DNA of 40,599 nucleotides from Gemmatimonadota bacterium (GCA_022822425.1 JAJEBS010000063.1:1-40599); one strand, 5' to 3'. Shown: positions 16,141 through 25,214, counted from the first letter of the stretch. Notes: generated by a model not told the origin, from the letters alone. Program-made: numbers and translations.

Positions 16141-16169
16141 GTATCACATGAAGGGGGACTCTCGTCAAA

Positions 16170-16199
16170 CCCGGAGGCGGACGTCGCGAACCGTCCGGG
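16170..16199 (-). terminator. Hairpin after gltX, possible terminator
   Basis: CGGACG (16178-16183) and CGTCCG (16192-16197) pair around an 8-base loop; an alternative outer stem CCCGGA/TCCGGG spans 16170-16199. It lies 23 bases past the gltX stop, at the end of the long gene train. The following minus-strand bases (GGGTTTG) are a poor U-tract, so termination is only suggested. Confidence 0.35.
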
Positions 16200-16222
16200 A
16201 CGGGCCGGTCGCGGGCGTGACC

Positions 16223-17641
16223 TCAGTCCTCCGCCAACCCATCCGGAAGCGCGGCGGAGATGCGCTCCAGCGTCTCGTCGCGACCGTAGACGCCCAGCAC
16301 CTGTCCCAGGTCGGGGCCGCTCTCCCTCCCGGTCACCGCCTTGCGGACCGGGTGGAACAGCGCAGGACCCCGCGCGCCCGCCTCCCTGCCCGCGGCGCGG
16401 ATCGCCCGCCCGATGGCGGGAGCCTCCCACTCGGGCAGGGAGGAAAGCCCGCCGGCCACCGCGCGCAACACGGCGCCCGCGCCCGCGTCGTCCCGGAGAG
16501 CCGCATGAAGGCGGTCCAGCTCCGGCCCGCGGGCCACCAGGAACAGCGCAAGATAGTCATTGATTTCGGCAAAGGTGGTCATGCGCCCGCGGATCACGTC
16601 AACGGCGCGGGTCAGGTCGTAGCGGTCCACGGGAACGCGCGCCGGATCGACGAAAGGCGCGACCGCGCGAGCCAGTTCGGTGAGCGGCATGCCGGCGATG
16701 TGCCTCCCCGACACCCAGCGCAGCTTGGCCGGGTCGTACACGGTGTTGCTGGTGCCGATGCGCTCGAGTCCCACCTCGCGGACCAGCTCGACGGGAGTGA
16801 GGATTTCTTCCCCATCGGGCGCCGACCACCCCAGCAGCGAGAGGTAGTTCATGACCGCAGAAGCCGGGTATCCCGCATCCCGCAATAGCGCCAGCGAGGA
16901 CGCACCCTCGCGCTTCGACAGCTTGCGGCGGTCCCCGCCCAGCACCATCGGGAGGTGGGCGAAGACCGGCCGCGGCGCGTCCAGGGCGTCGAAGAGGACT
17001 GCCTGCCTGGGGGTATTGGACAGGTGGCCCACCCCGCGGATGACGTGGGTGATGCGCATGGCGATGTCGTCCACTACGACCGCGAAGTTGTAGGTCGGGC
17101 GCCCGTCCGCGCGCACGATCACGAAATCGCCGAACTCGGCCGGCGGAAAGGAGACCGTTCCGTAGACCTCGTCGCGCACCGCGATCTCGCCCGCGGGGAC
17201 GTGAAAGCGCATCACCGGGCGAATCCCTTCGCGCTCGCGCCGGACCCGCTCGTCCCGCGTCAGGGTCCGACAGTTCCCGGGATAGCGGAAGCCCGGCTCC
17301 CCTGCGCCCTCCAGACCGCAGTAGCAGGGGTAGGCCAGTCCAGCCTCCACGAGACGTCGGGCGGCCTCGCCATACGCGCCCATCCGCTCGCTCTGTCGGT
17401 ACGGGCCGAAACCGCCTCCGACCTCGGGGCCTTCGTCCCAGAGGGTCCCGAGCCAGCGCAGGTCTTCCAGAATGGTTTCGAGCGAGTTCTCCACGTTGCG
17501 CTCGATGTCGGTGTCCTCCACGCGCAGGATGAAGGTCCCTTGATGGTGGCGCGCGAACGCCCAGTTGAAGACGGCCACGCGCGCGTTTCCCGCGTGCAGG
17601 CGGCCCGTGGGACTTGGAGCGAAACGGGTGCGGACGGTCAT
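16223..17641 (-). CDS. gltX: Glutamyl-tRNA synthetase
   Basis: This class I synthetase charges tRNA-Glu with glutamate. The 472-residue product opens MTVRTRFAPSPTGRLHAGNA, with HAGN (16-19) as the HIGH-type motif, and carries KLSKR (240-244) as the KMSKS loop. Zinc-binding cysteines appear at 106, 108 and 124 (CYC and NCR). The usual anticodon-binding helical domain follows. One oddity: the segment that normally reads RGEDH or RGDDH before LSNTPRQ is RGVGH here (Val204, Gly205), removing the acidic pair. An ATG at 17677 overlaps the uvrC stop (ATGA) and would add 12 residues. I prefer 17641, which has AGGGGAG about 9 bases upstream and gives the standard family N-terminus. Last gene of the long minus-strand train. 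Confidence 0.93.
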   Translation of the reverse strand: MTVRTRFAPSPTGRLHAGNARVAVFNWAFARHHQGTFILRVEDTDIERNVENSLETILEDLRWLGTLWDEGPEVGGGFGPYRQSERMGAYGEAARRLVEAGLAYPCYCGLEGAGEPGFRYPGNCRTLTRDERVRREREGIRPVMRFHVPAGEIAVRDEVYGTVSFPPAEFGDFVIVRADGRPTYNFAVVVDDIAMRITHVIRGVGHLSNTPRQAVLFDALDAPRPVFAHLPMVLGGDRRKLSKREGASSLALLRDAGYPASAVMNYLSLLGWSAPDGEEILTPVELVREVGLERIGTSNTVYDPAKLRWVSGRHIAGMPLTELARAVAPFVDPARVPVDRYDLTRAVDVIRGRMTTFAEINDYLALFLVARGPELDRLHAALRDDAGAGAVLRAVAGGLSSLPEWEAPAIGRAIRAAGREAGARGPALFHPVRKAVTGRESGPDLGQVLGVYGRDETLERISAALPDGLAED

Positions 17642-17673
17642 TCCGGGCTGCTCCCCTGTTGGCCTCGACACGG

Positions 17674-19500
17674 TCATTTCCCCAGGTAGGTGAGCACGCG
17701 CGTCGCGAGCACGTCACTGAACCCGGGCAGCCTCGCGATCTCGGCCCGGCTCGCGGAACGCACCCCGCGCACCGACCCGAAGCGCGCCAGCAGCGCTTGC
17801 CGCCGCTTGTCGCCGATCCCGGGAATCCGCTCGAGTTCGCTCGTGAGCGTGCGCCTGCGCCTGAGCTTGCGGGTGTAGGATACTGCGAAGCGGTGCGCTT
17901 CGTCGCGCATGCGCTGCAGGAGATGGAGCGCTCGGTCCGCGCGCCCCATGCGGACCGGCCGGCGCCTGCCGGGCAGGAACACCTCTTCCTCGCGCTTCGC
18001 GAGCGACGCGACCGCCGTCTCGCGCAGCCCCGCCGAACGGAGCGCCCCGCGGGCGGCGGAGAGCTGGCCCCTGCCGCCGTCCACCAGCACCAGGTCCGGA
18101 ACCGGGGCTCCCTCCCTGACCAGCCTTTTCGCATAACGGGAGACGGCCTCGCCCATCGAGCGGAAGTCGTCGTTGCCCCAGTCCCCGCGGATGCGCATGC
18201 GCCGATACCCGGCCTTGCCGGGCTCGCCGTTGCGGAAGACGACGACGCTCGCCACGACATCCGTACCCTGGGTATGGGAAACGTCGAAGCAGGCCATCAG
18301 CCGGGGAACCACCTTGAGCCCGAGCCGGTTTTGCAGATCGTACAGCACCTCGTCGGCGCGGTCGGCGGCGTACTCGAGGGCGGTGACCCGGTCCTCCATG
18401 GTGTGGCGCGCATTGGCGCTGGCGAGCTCGACCAGCCGCACCTTGTCACCCCGCTGGGGCCGGTGGAACGCCACCTTGCGCCCCGCCGCCCGGCTGAGGA
18501 TGCCCTCGAGCAGGGTGCGATCCTCGAACTCGGCGGGAATGAGCACCTCCCCGGGAAGCTCGGCCTGGCCCTCCCGTCCCGAGCCGAGGTAGAACCGCGA
18601 GGCCACCGCGCTCAGGAGCGCACCGTCGTCCTCGTCGGACAGACCCGAGAGTCGCCGGGTCTCGCGGCCCAGCAGGAGGCCGCCCCGGATGCGCAGCACC
18701 ACCGCTGTGCCGAGTTCACCGTCGCGGGCCAGCCCGATCACATCCTGGTCACCACCTCCCAGGCGGTAGGCCCGCTGGTGGCGGCTCAGGGCATCCAGCC
18801 CCCGGAGCACGTTGCGGTGTTTTGCGGCGGCCTCGAAGTCCAGCGCCTCGGCGGCCGCCTGCATGCGCGCCTCCACGCGCGTTCGCACGGATTCGGTATC
18901 GCCCCCCAGCACGCGCAGTATCTCGTCGATCATCTCGCGGTAGGCCGGCCGGCTCTGCAGCCCCACGCAGGGGGCCTGGCATCGCCCGATGTGGTAATCC
19001 AGGCAGGGACGCGCCGGAGCTTCCTTCGGCAGCCGGTACCGGCACGAGCGCACCGTGTAGAGCCGCTTGACGACCTCCAGCGACTGGCGCATCAGGCCGA
19101 CCGAAGTGTAGGGCCCGAAATAGCGCGATCCGTCCTGGCGCAGCCGCCGGGTCACGAAGACGCGCGGGAAGGGCTCGGCCACGGTGACCTTGATGTGCGG
19201 ATAGCTCTTGTCGTCGCGCAGCTGAATGTTGAACCGCGGACGGTACTCCTTGATGAGGTTCGCCTCCAGGATGAGCGCCTCGGCGCCCGAGCCCACCACG
19301 ATCGTCTCCACGGCGGCGGTGCGGCGCGCCAGCTCGCGCGTTCGGAGCGAGCGGGCGCGATCCGGACGGAAATAGCTGCGCACGCGCGCGCGCAGGGAGT
19401 TGGCCTTGCCGATGTACAGCACGTCCCCGTCGCCATCCTTCAGCATGTACACCCCCGGACGGACCGGGAGGTGGTCGAGTCCCCGGGGCGCGATCGTCAT
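17674..19500 (-). CDS. uvrC: Excinuclease ABC subunit C
   Basis: UvrC makes both incisions in nucleotide-excision repair after recruitment by UvrB. The 608-residue protein has an N-terminal GIY-YIG nuclease (GVYMLKDGDGDVLYIGKANS, 16-35). A four-cysteine cluster site follows (Cys153, 166, 174, 178; CLDYHIGRCQAPC), then a UVR motif around 205-240 for UvrB contact. The RNase-H-like second nuclease contains CFDVSHTQGTDVVASVVVF and LVLVDGGRGQLSAA, and paired helix-hairpin-helix motifs end the protein (IPGIGDKRRQALLARFG, LPGFSDVLATRV). The ATG is fixed by the 4-base overlap with the murJ stop and by GGGAGG 6 bases upstream. The frame stays open far into murJ, but that extension is a shadow. Confidence 0.97.
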   Translation of the reverse strand: MTIAPRGLDHLPVRPGVYMLKDGDGDVLYIGKANSLRARVRSYFRPDRARSLRTRELARRTAAVETIVVGSGAEALILEANLIKEYRPRFNIQLRDDKSYPHIKVTVAEPFPRVFVTRRLRQDGSRYFGPYTSVGLMRQSLEVVKRLYTVRSCRYRLPKEAPARPCLDYHIGRCQAPCVGLQSRPAYREMIDEILRVLGGDTESVRTRVEARMQAAAEALDFEAAAKHRNVLRGLDALSRHQRAYRLGGGDQDVIGLARDGELGTAVVLRIRGGLLLGRETRRLSGLSDEDDGALLSAVASRFYLGSGREGQAELPGEVLIPAEFEDRTLLEGILSRAAGRKVAFHRPQRGDKVRLVELASANARHTMEDRVTALEYAADRADEVLYDLQNRLGLKVVPRLMACFDVSHTQGTDVVASVVVFRNGEPGKAGYRRMRIRGDWGNDDFRSMGEAVSRYAKRLVREGAPVPDLVLVDGGRGQLSAARGALRSAGLRETAVASLAKREEEVFLPGRRRPVRMGRADRALHLLQRMRDEAHRFAVSYTRKLRRRRTLTSELERIPGIGDKRRQALLARFGSVRGVRSASRAEIARLPGFSDVLATRVLTYLGK

Positions 19501-21065
19501 CCGCCGCCTCCCGGACGAAGTCCGAGCAGGCGCGTGCCGGCGAGGTACACGGCGCCGAAGGGAAGGAGCGTGCCCACAGCGGCGAGAACCGGATGGAGGT
19601 CTCCGAAGAGAAGTTCTCCTCCATATCCGGCGGCGATGGCGAGCAGCCCCGCCGCGAGCAGACGGGGCAGCCGCCCGCGCACCATCCCGTGCGGTCCCAG
19701 CGCGCGCCCGAGCTTCCTGCGGAGCAGCCCGTACTCCAGCCAGGCCGCCAGCGAAGTGCCCAGGCCGAGCCCCACCGCGCCAAGGCGGAGGGAACCTGTC
19801 GCGAAGGTGTCGAAGGGAAACATGAGCGCTCCACCCACCACCAGCGACACCGCCACCCGCACCCCGGCCACCCGGGCCGGCGCGCGCGGGTCGCGTACCG
19901 CGTAGAACGCCGAGGAGAGCATGCGCGAGCTGGCCGAGGCAAACAGCCCGAGGCTGTAGGCGGCAAGGACTGCATAGGTTGCCGTGGTGTCCATCGGGCC
20001 GAATTCGCCGCGCTGGTAGATGGCCGCCGTGACGATGTCTCCGAAGAGGAGGTAGGCCAACGTCGACGGAATCACGAAGTACGCCACCCGCTCCAGCGCC
20101 TCCGACACCTGTCCGGCAAGCACCTCCCTCGCCTGACCGCGCCGGCGCGAGAGTTCCGGGAGTTCGGCGGCCGCGACCGCGAGACCGAAGAGCGAGATGG
20201 GCAGGAGATAGAGCCTCTGCGCGTAGCCGAGGATCGCGACCGCCCCCGCGGCGAGGAAGCTGGCCAGCTGGAGTTCCACCAGCGCGCTGAGGCTGACCAC
20301 CCCCCGCGCCGACACCACCGGAACGAAGTTGCGGATCGCTTCCCGGATGCCGGGCGCCCCCAGGTCGAGCGAGGGCCGGAAGTGCTGCAGCTTCCCCGCC
20401 AGGAAGGGAAGCTGAACGCCGAACTGAAGCACCCCTCCGGCAAGGGCGCTCCATCCCAGCGCCACGATCAGATCGTCCGCGCCGAAGGCCCCGATCCAAC
20501 CCAACGCGACCATGGTGGCGATCATGGCCGCGTTCCAGAGCACGGGAGCCACGTAGGACACGAAGAAGCGTCGATGGCTGTTGAGGATCCCGAGAGCCCA
20601 CGCGGAGAGCACCAGCACCCCGGTCATGGGAAAGAGGATGCGCACCAGCTGCACGGTGACGTCCCGCGTCGGTCCTTCGAAGCCCGGCGCAAACACCGCT
20701 ACGACCAGCGGCGCCAGGGAAGCTCCGAGCAGGGCGAGGAGTCCGGCGACCGCGGTCAGGACCCCGAAGGCGGCCCCGGCAAAGCGTCCCGCGCGTTCGG
20801 TTTCGCCGCGCTCCAGCATCTCGGCGTAGATGGGAACGAAGGACGCGGTGAGCGTGCCTTCGCCCAGCAGGTTCTGCACCACGTTGGGGATTCGGAGCGC
20901 CGCTCTCCACGCTTCCGCGAAAATGCTGCTGCCGAAGAAGAACGCGAACAGCACATCGCGGACGAGGCCGGCGGCGCGGCTCGCAAGAATGCCCGCCGCC
21001 ACCCAGGCCGCGGAGCGGCGTCCGTCTCTCCCGGCTGACGCTTCCGACTCAGCGTTGCCGGTCAC
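19497..21065 (-). CDS. murJ: Lipid II flippase MurJ (MviN)
   Basis: MurJ moves lipid II, the peptidoglycan precursor, across the inner membrane. The 522-residue protein has about 14 hydrophobic helices and the family N-terminal blocks SRAAGLVRDVLFAFFFG, WRAALRIPNVVQNLLGEG and ASFVPIYAEML. FPMTGVLVLSAWALGILNS and the central RGVVSLSALVELQLASFL match the second half of helices 4-8. The GTG start lies inside the 3' end of the small upstream gene (17-base overlap). MurJ normally begins close to the SAAWVAAG segment, so the first 15 residues are a normal cytosolic tail. The gene is translationally linked to uvrC downstream (ATGA). Confidence 0.95.
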   Translation of the reverse strand: MTGNAESEASAGRDGRRSAAWVAAGILASRAAGLVRDVLFAFFFGSSIFAEAWRAALRIPNVVQNLLGEGTLTASFVPIYAEMLERGETERAGRFAGAAFGVLTAVAGLLALLGASLAPLVVAVFAPGFEGPTRDVTVQLVRILFPMTGVLVLSAWALGILNSHRRFFVSYVAPVLWNAAMIATMVALGWIGAFGADDLIVALGWSALAGGVLQFGVQLPFLAGKLQHFRPSLDLGAPGIREAIRNFVPVVSARGVVSLSALVELQLASFLAAGAVAILGYAQRLYLLPISLFGLAVAAAELPELSRRRGQAREVLAGQVSEALERVAYFVIPSTLAYLLFGDIVTAAIYQRGEFGPMDTTATYAVLAAYSLGLFASASSRMLSSAFYAVRDPRAPARVAGVRVAVSLVVGGALMFPFDTFATGSLRLGAVGLGLGTSLAAWLEYGLLRRKLGRALGPHGMVRGRLPRLLAAGLLAIAAGYGGELLFGDLHPVLAAVGTLLPFGAVYLAGTRLLGLRPGGGG

Positions 21066-21324
21066 CGGGAGGAAGATCCCTGTCCGGAGTGCGTTCGGTG
21101 AGAAGCCGGTGGAGGAACCTGCTCTCCTCCGACAGCCTGTCGACCTCCGAACTGAGCCGCTCGGTCTCGCTTTCCAGAAGGGCGATGCGCTCGTCGGCGA
21201 TACGGTCGCCGTCGCCGAGCCCGCGGCGTTCCAGACGTGTCGCGAGTGCCTTGCCGACCTGGGAGTCCAGTACGATGGACAGGATCGGGATCAGCAGGAC
21301 GAGAACGACTAACCAGAGCAACAT
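21049..21324 (-). CDS. Small membrane-anchored coiled-coil protein, unknown function
   Basis: A 91-residue protein. Residues 1-20 (MLLWLVVLVLLIPILSIVLD) are one hydrophobic helix. About residues 24-75 form a strongly charged heptad-like helix (IADERIALLESETERLSSEV, DRLSEESRFLHRLL), ending in an Arg/Asp/Pro tail. It has the size and layout of the 96-residue protein at the left end of the window (hydrophobic N-terminus then coiled coil), but the two sequences are not obviously related. It begins 49 bases after bshC and overlaps the start of murJ by 17 bases, so it is almost certainly expressed with murJ. A bitopic septal or wall-synthesis accessory (FtsB/FtsL-like shape) is conceivable but not shown. 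Confidence 0.75.
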   Translation of the reverse strand: MLLWLVVLVLLIPILSIVLDSQVGKALATRLERRGLGDGDRIADERIALLESETERLSSEVDRLSEESRFLHRLLTERTPDRDLPPGDRQR

Positions 21325-21373
21325 GGTCCGAAACTAGGTTTGGGGAAGCGCGTCTGACAACGATCCGCCGCCT

Positions 21374-23017
21374 TCAGCCGCGGAACGACCCGACGCCCGC
21401 GGGGTTCGCGGCACGGGACCCGTCACGGGCCAGCCGGACGGATAAGCGATCGTGAAGCGCATCCAGGAATTCCCGTCCGTAGCGCATCAGGTAGTAGCAG
21501 GCATTCAACGATCGTTCCTGCGGACCTCCCCGCGGATACAGGTGCACCTGAGCCTTCTCTAGCTGGCTGAGCTTCGTCTGCTTCTCCCGCTTCAGGCTGT
21601 GGATGATCTTCTTCCGCATCTGTTCGAGTGCGTCGAAGGCCACCGTGCGAACGTGCCTGGCGGGTCCCTTGAGGGTGGGATCCAGTGTAGCCGCCGCGCG
21701 ACTCAGCTCCTCCACACCCCTGCCGATACCCCCGCGCAAGTCGGCAAGTGCCTGACGGACGCCCTCGGGTACGTCCTCCTGCACGACGCGTCCGGCGAGT
21801 TCGCCGAAGGGTCGGGCCAGATCCTCGAGGGAAAGGTCCAGTTTGTCGAGGACCTTGCGAATCTTGGGTTCGATGACCGTCACCGAGAACCGGGGGTGGA
21901 CGACCGGCATCCGGATCCCGGAGACCTCGAACAGCTCCCGGAGCTGTGCGAAGTAGGCGATTTCGCCTGGTCCGGCCACGTAGGACACCACCGGGAACAC
22001 TGCACCTTCGACCACGGGGCGGAGCAGGACGTTGGGGCTCAGCACACGGGGGTCGGCATCCGACTCGGCGAGGATCCGGCGGCGGGAGAGAAGCTGGCCC
22101 GAGTGCCTGAGCCGGAAATCTCCCCCGCTCCGGTACACGCGCTCCCGCCCCGAACCTCCCTCGAAGAAAAGGTTGACCCCGCCGTCGAGAATGGGAACCT
22201 GTACGTGGTATCCGGCCGCCTGCAGCTGTTCCGCGGTTCTGCCCAGCAGCGCCTCCTGCTCGGGCGCGCCGTCCAGCACCGCCGTGAACAACGTCCGCGA
22301 GGCACGCTTGAGGGGGAGCGAAGAGGCGTCGACGAATGCCATCCCCAGCGGCCCCAGCCAATCGGCGAGCACCTGGGTGAAGGCCTCGCCCAGGGAGTTC
22401 CCCGGTGCGTACGCGGAACGCAGGCGCCGCGCGCAGGAGGGTTTGAAGTCGTTGTCCGGAAAGAGCGAGAGGAATTCGTCCAGCACCGGGTTGATGGCTT
22501 TGCCCATGGGCACCCGGTGGACGGGACGGTCCCCGCGCTCCGAACCGTCGTCGAGTGCGACGCGCCGCAGCTCGTTGGAGACGCTCACGGTGTAGGTGTG
22601 GTCCACCTCTCTCCAGTCGTGATCCTCGGACGCCACCCAGAAGAGGGGAACCACAGGCCTTCCCAGGATACCCTCGAGGGTGCCCGCCAGCCGGACGGCA
22701 GTGAGCGCCTTGTAGACGCTGTACAGAGGGCCGGTGAAGAGACCGGGCTGCTGGCCCGTCGTCACGAAGAAGCCACCCTCCTCGATCAGCCGATCCAGCC
22801 GGGCCCGCACCGACGGCGCAGGGGCGTGGATGCATTCCACGGCGCGGGCTCGAGCGGCGCGGTCGAAGCGGGCCGTCACCGCCTCCGCCGCGGACGCGTA
22901 GCTGGCCGCAAGCGTGGGGTCGCCCTGGAAGAACTCGAGGGCGGAGGGCTGCCGGGTCAGGTAGTCTGCGACCAGGCGGGAGCCGGAGGGATGGCCGACG
23001 AGCAGCTCCAGGTTCAC
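21374..23017 (-). CDS. bshC: Bacillithiol biosynthesis cysteine-adding enzyme BshC
   Basis: BshC adds cysteine to glucosaminyl-malate in the last step of bacillithiol synthesis. The 547-residue protein has the family's Rossmann-like core motifs TGQQPGLFTGPLYSVYKAL (87-105) and FWVASEDHDWREVDH (126-140), and later YVAGPGEIAYFAQLRELF and MPVVHPRFSVTVIEPKI. A long coiled-coil region runs through the C-terminal third, followed by RSLNACYYLMRYGREFLDAL, all as in B. subtilis BshC. The GTG start overlaps the lpxK stop (GTGA). BshA and BshB are not in the window. Bacillithiol in a diderm is known from some non-Firmicute lineages, so this fits an FCB-type organism. Confidence 0.95.
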   Translation of the reverse strand: MNLELLVGHPSGSRLVADYLTRQPSALEFFQGDPTLAASYASAAEAVTARFDRAARARAVECIHAPAPSVRARLDRLIEEGGFFVTTGQQPGLFTGPLYSVYKALTAVRLAGTLEGILGRPVVPLFWVASEDHDWREVDHTYTVSVSNELRRVALDDGSERGDRPVHRVPMGKAINPVLDEFLSLFPDNDFKPSCARRLRSAYAPGNSLGEAFTQVLADWLGPLGMAFVDASSLPLKRASRTLFTAVLDGAPEQEALLGRTAEQLQAAGYHVQVPILDGGVNLFFEGGSGRERVYRSGGDFRLRHSGQLLSRRRILAESDADPRVLSPNVLLRPVVEGAVFPVVSYVAGPGEIAYFAQLRELFEVSGIRMPVVHPRFSVTVIEPKIRKVLDKLDLSLEDLARPFGELAGRVVQEDVPEGVRQALADLRGGIGRGVEELSRAAATLDPTLKGPARHVRTVAFDALEQMRKKIIHSLKREKQTKLSQLEKAQVHLYPRGGPQERSLNACYYLMRYGREFLDALHDRLSVRLARDGSRAANPAGVGSFRG

Positions 23018-24075
23018 CGGCCGCCACCTCCGATCAGGCTGGGCGGAAAACGCCCGTCTGTCATTCCGGCGATCCCCGGCAGCTCACCGAGTGCGTCTTC
23101 CAGCCATCGCCGGCCCCTCTCGACTACGACCTCGAGGTGCAGAACGCGCGCGTCTACGCCGTGCTCGCTCAGCTGTTGCAACTTCACCGCATCCTTGGCG
23201 GTCGTCACGACCGGGCGCCCGCGCGCGCGGTGCGCGATGGCGGCCATGTCCGCCGCGGAGTAGCGGTGGTGGTCGCTGAAGGTCATCGATTCGAACTCCA
23301 TGCCGGGGATATCCCGCTGCAGCAACCCGTGAAACTCCCACGGGCGGGCAATGCCTGACAAGACCAGCGCCGAGCCCGTCGGGGCAGAGGCGGGAGCACC
23401 CGCGACATCGCTCCATCGGGAGAACGCCAGGCTCACCAGGGCAGAACGCAACCGGTGGACCGCCTCGAGCATCCGGGCTCGGCGACGGGCCGCGCGAAAA
23501 CTAGCGATTCGCCGCGTTACGATCACACCCCCGGCGCGCGTCAGGGCGCTCTCCGGCTCCCGATAGGGCCCGCGAGGCAGGAGCCGCAGCGGCGTCGGGT
23601 GCTCCGCCGCGACCAGCACCAGATCCAGATCACGCGCCAGGGCCCGATGCTGGAAGCCGTCGTCGAGGATCACCACCTGCGCGCCCCGTTCCACGACCGC
23701 GGCCGCGGCGCGCGCCCGGTGGCGGTCGGCGGCGACCGGCGCCTCGGGATTCCATTGCCGGTGCAGCAGCACTTCGTCGAAACCGTAGCCGTTGGTCACG
23801 ATGCCGGGGGTCACGCCGCGCTGCAGGAACCAGGCGGCCAGCCAGGCCGTCACAGGTGTCTTGCCGCTCCCCCCCACCGCCAGGTTTCCGACCGACACCA
23901 CCGGCACTCCGGCCGACCGGATCGGCAACCGTCCGGCGTCGTAGCGGCGGTTGCGGGCCGCCACCCCCGCGGTAAAGGCCATTTCCAGCGGCAGCAGAGT
24001 CAGTCCGGCCGCGGCCGCCGCCCGGGTGGACGCCCCCCACACCCACCCCAGTCCCGCTTCCACAACCCGCCTCAT
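23014..24075 (-). CDS. lpxK: Tetraacyldisaccharide 4'-kinase
   Basis: LpxK phosphorylates the 4' position of the lipid A disaccharide at the inner face of the inner membrane. The 353-residue protein has an N-terminal hydrophobic helix (about 20-40), the Walker A loop VGNLAVGGSGKTP (62-74), and the family motif VVILDDGFQHRALARDLDLV. It also has the usual LPRGPYREP and FSDHHRY segments. The ATG overlaps the lpxB stop (ATGA) and its own stop overlaps the bshC start (GTGA). It directly follows lpxB, whose product is its substrate. Confidence 0.95.
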   Translation of the reverse strand: MRRVVEAGLGWVWGASTRAAAAAGLTLLPLEMAFTAGVAARNRRYDAGRLPIRSAGVPVVSVGNLAVGGSGKTPVTAWLAAWFLQRGVTPGIVTNGYGFDEVLLHRQWNPEAPVAADRHRARAAAAVVERGAQVVILDDGFQHRALARDLDLVLVAAEHPTPLRLLPRGPYREPESALTRAGGVIVTRRIASFRAARRRARMLEAVHRLRSALVSLAFSRWSDVAGAPASAPTGSALVLSGIARPWEFHGLLQRDIPGMEFESMTFSDHHRYSAADMAAIAHRARGRPVVTTAKDAVKLQQLSEHGVDARVLHLEVVVERGRRWLEDALGELPGIAGMTDGRFPPSLIGGGGR

Positions 24076-25214
24076 CCGGGGACGGCCCCCGGTGGCCGGA
24101 CCAACAGCGATTCCGCGATCCCCGCCACCCGCCGCGCCGCGCCCGCCGAACCGAGCGCGCGACGAACTTCGCCCAGGCCGGAAATCACGGCCCGTCGTTC
24201 CGCCGTGTCGTCGAGGAGCGGAAGCAGCGCGCGTTCGAGCCGCGCCGGGGTTGCCTGGTGCTGGATCAGCTCGGGCACCACCCGCCGGCCGGCGATGAGG
24301 TTGGCCATGGCGATGTGGTCCACGCGCACCAGGCGCCGGGCCAGGGCGAAGGTGAGGGGATGCGTCCGGTATGCGGTGGCGAAGGGCACGCCCGCGAGCG
24401 CCGCCTCCACGGTGGAGGTGCCCGACTTCACCAGCGCTGCGCGCGCGTGACGGAGCAGACTTCGGCCATCGTCGACGACGGTGGCGGCGACCCCCGAGTA
24501 CGCGCGAGCGGGCAGACCGGGCGCGCGCGCCACCACAACCTGCAGTCGGGAGCGCGCGTGCTGGAGCCGGCGGGCGGCGCCCAGAAACACCTCCAGGTGG
24601 CGGTCGAGTTCCTGACGTCTGGACCCGGGAAAGAGCGCCAGCAGCGGCCGCCGAGCGTCGAGACCGTGTGCGCGGCAATAGTCGGCGCGTGCCGGCACCG
24701 TGTGCTCGACCTCGAGCAGCGGGTGCCCCACGAAGGTCGCACGAGCGCCTGCCCTCTGCAGGAACCCGGCCTCGAAGGGGAGAATCACGGCGACGTGATC
24801 GGTGTCGCGGGCCAGCCGCCGGGCGCGCCCCGGCCTCCACGCCCAGACCTGGGGTGCGATGTAGTACAACACCCGGATTCCAGCCTCGCGGGCGTATCTC
24901 GCGACACGCAGGTTGAATCCCGGGTAGTCGATCGGGATGACCAGGTTCACGCCGTGGCGGTGCATGGCGGCGCGAACCCGGCCCATGAGCCGGCGAAAGA
25001 AGCCGAGGTGGCGCACGACCTCCGCGAAGCCCATGACCGCAAGCTGATCGAGACCCGCCATGCACTCGACCCCCTCGGCCTCCATGCGTTCGCCTCCCAG
25101 CCCCAGCAGCCGGGCGGACGGCCACTTTTCGAGCAGTGAGCGGGCGAGGGCGGCCCCGTGAAGGTCACCGGAGGGCTCCCCGGCGAGCATGAGGATCACC
25201 GGGTCGCGCGCCAC
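24072..25214 (-). CDS. lpxB: Lipid A disaccharide synthase
   Basis: LpxB joins lipid X to UDP-2,3-diacylglucosamine to form the lipid A disaccharide. The 380-residue protein has the GT-B glycosyltransferase layout with family motifs MLAGEPSGDLHGA (9-21), MGFAEVVRHLGFFRR, IPIDYPGFNLR, YYIAPQVWAW and FVGHPLLE. It continues with LFPGSRRQE and KSGTSTVEAALAGVPF. The start is GTG, three bases after the stop of the 44-aa gene, so translation is probably coupled. The pathway gap before it (LpxH or LpxI, which makes lipid X) is not filled by a recognisable gene in this window. Confidence 0.96.
   Translation of the reverse strand: MARDPVILMLAGEPSGDLHGAALARSLLEKWPSARLLGLGGERMEAEGVECMAGLDQLAVMGFAEVVRHLGFFRRLMGRVRAAMHRHGVNLVIPIDYPGFNLRVARYAREAGIRVLYYIAPQVWAWRPGRARRLARDTDHVAVILPFEAGFLQRAGARATFVGHPLLEVEHTVPARADYCRAHGLDARRPLLALFPGSRRQELDRHLEVFLGAARRLQHARSRLQVVVARAPGLPARAYSGVAATVVDDGRSLLRHARAALVKSGTSTVEAALAGVPFATAYRTHPLTFALARRLVRVDHIAMANLIAGRRVVPELIQHQATPARLERALLPLLDDTAERRAVISGLGEVRRALGSAGAARRVAGIAESLLVRPPGAVPG

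Noticed and set aside
17614-19905. 763-codon plus-strand frame antisense to uvrC
   Set aside because: Same reason: a GC-rich shadow of uvrC without a recognisable domain or ribosome site.
19501-20910. Long upstream extension of the uvrC frame inside murJ
   Set aside because: It is a shadow of murJ; uvrC starts at the ATGA overlap with a GGGAGG site.
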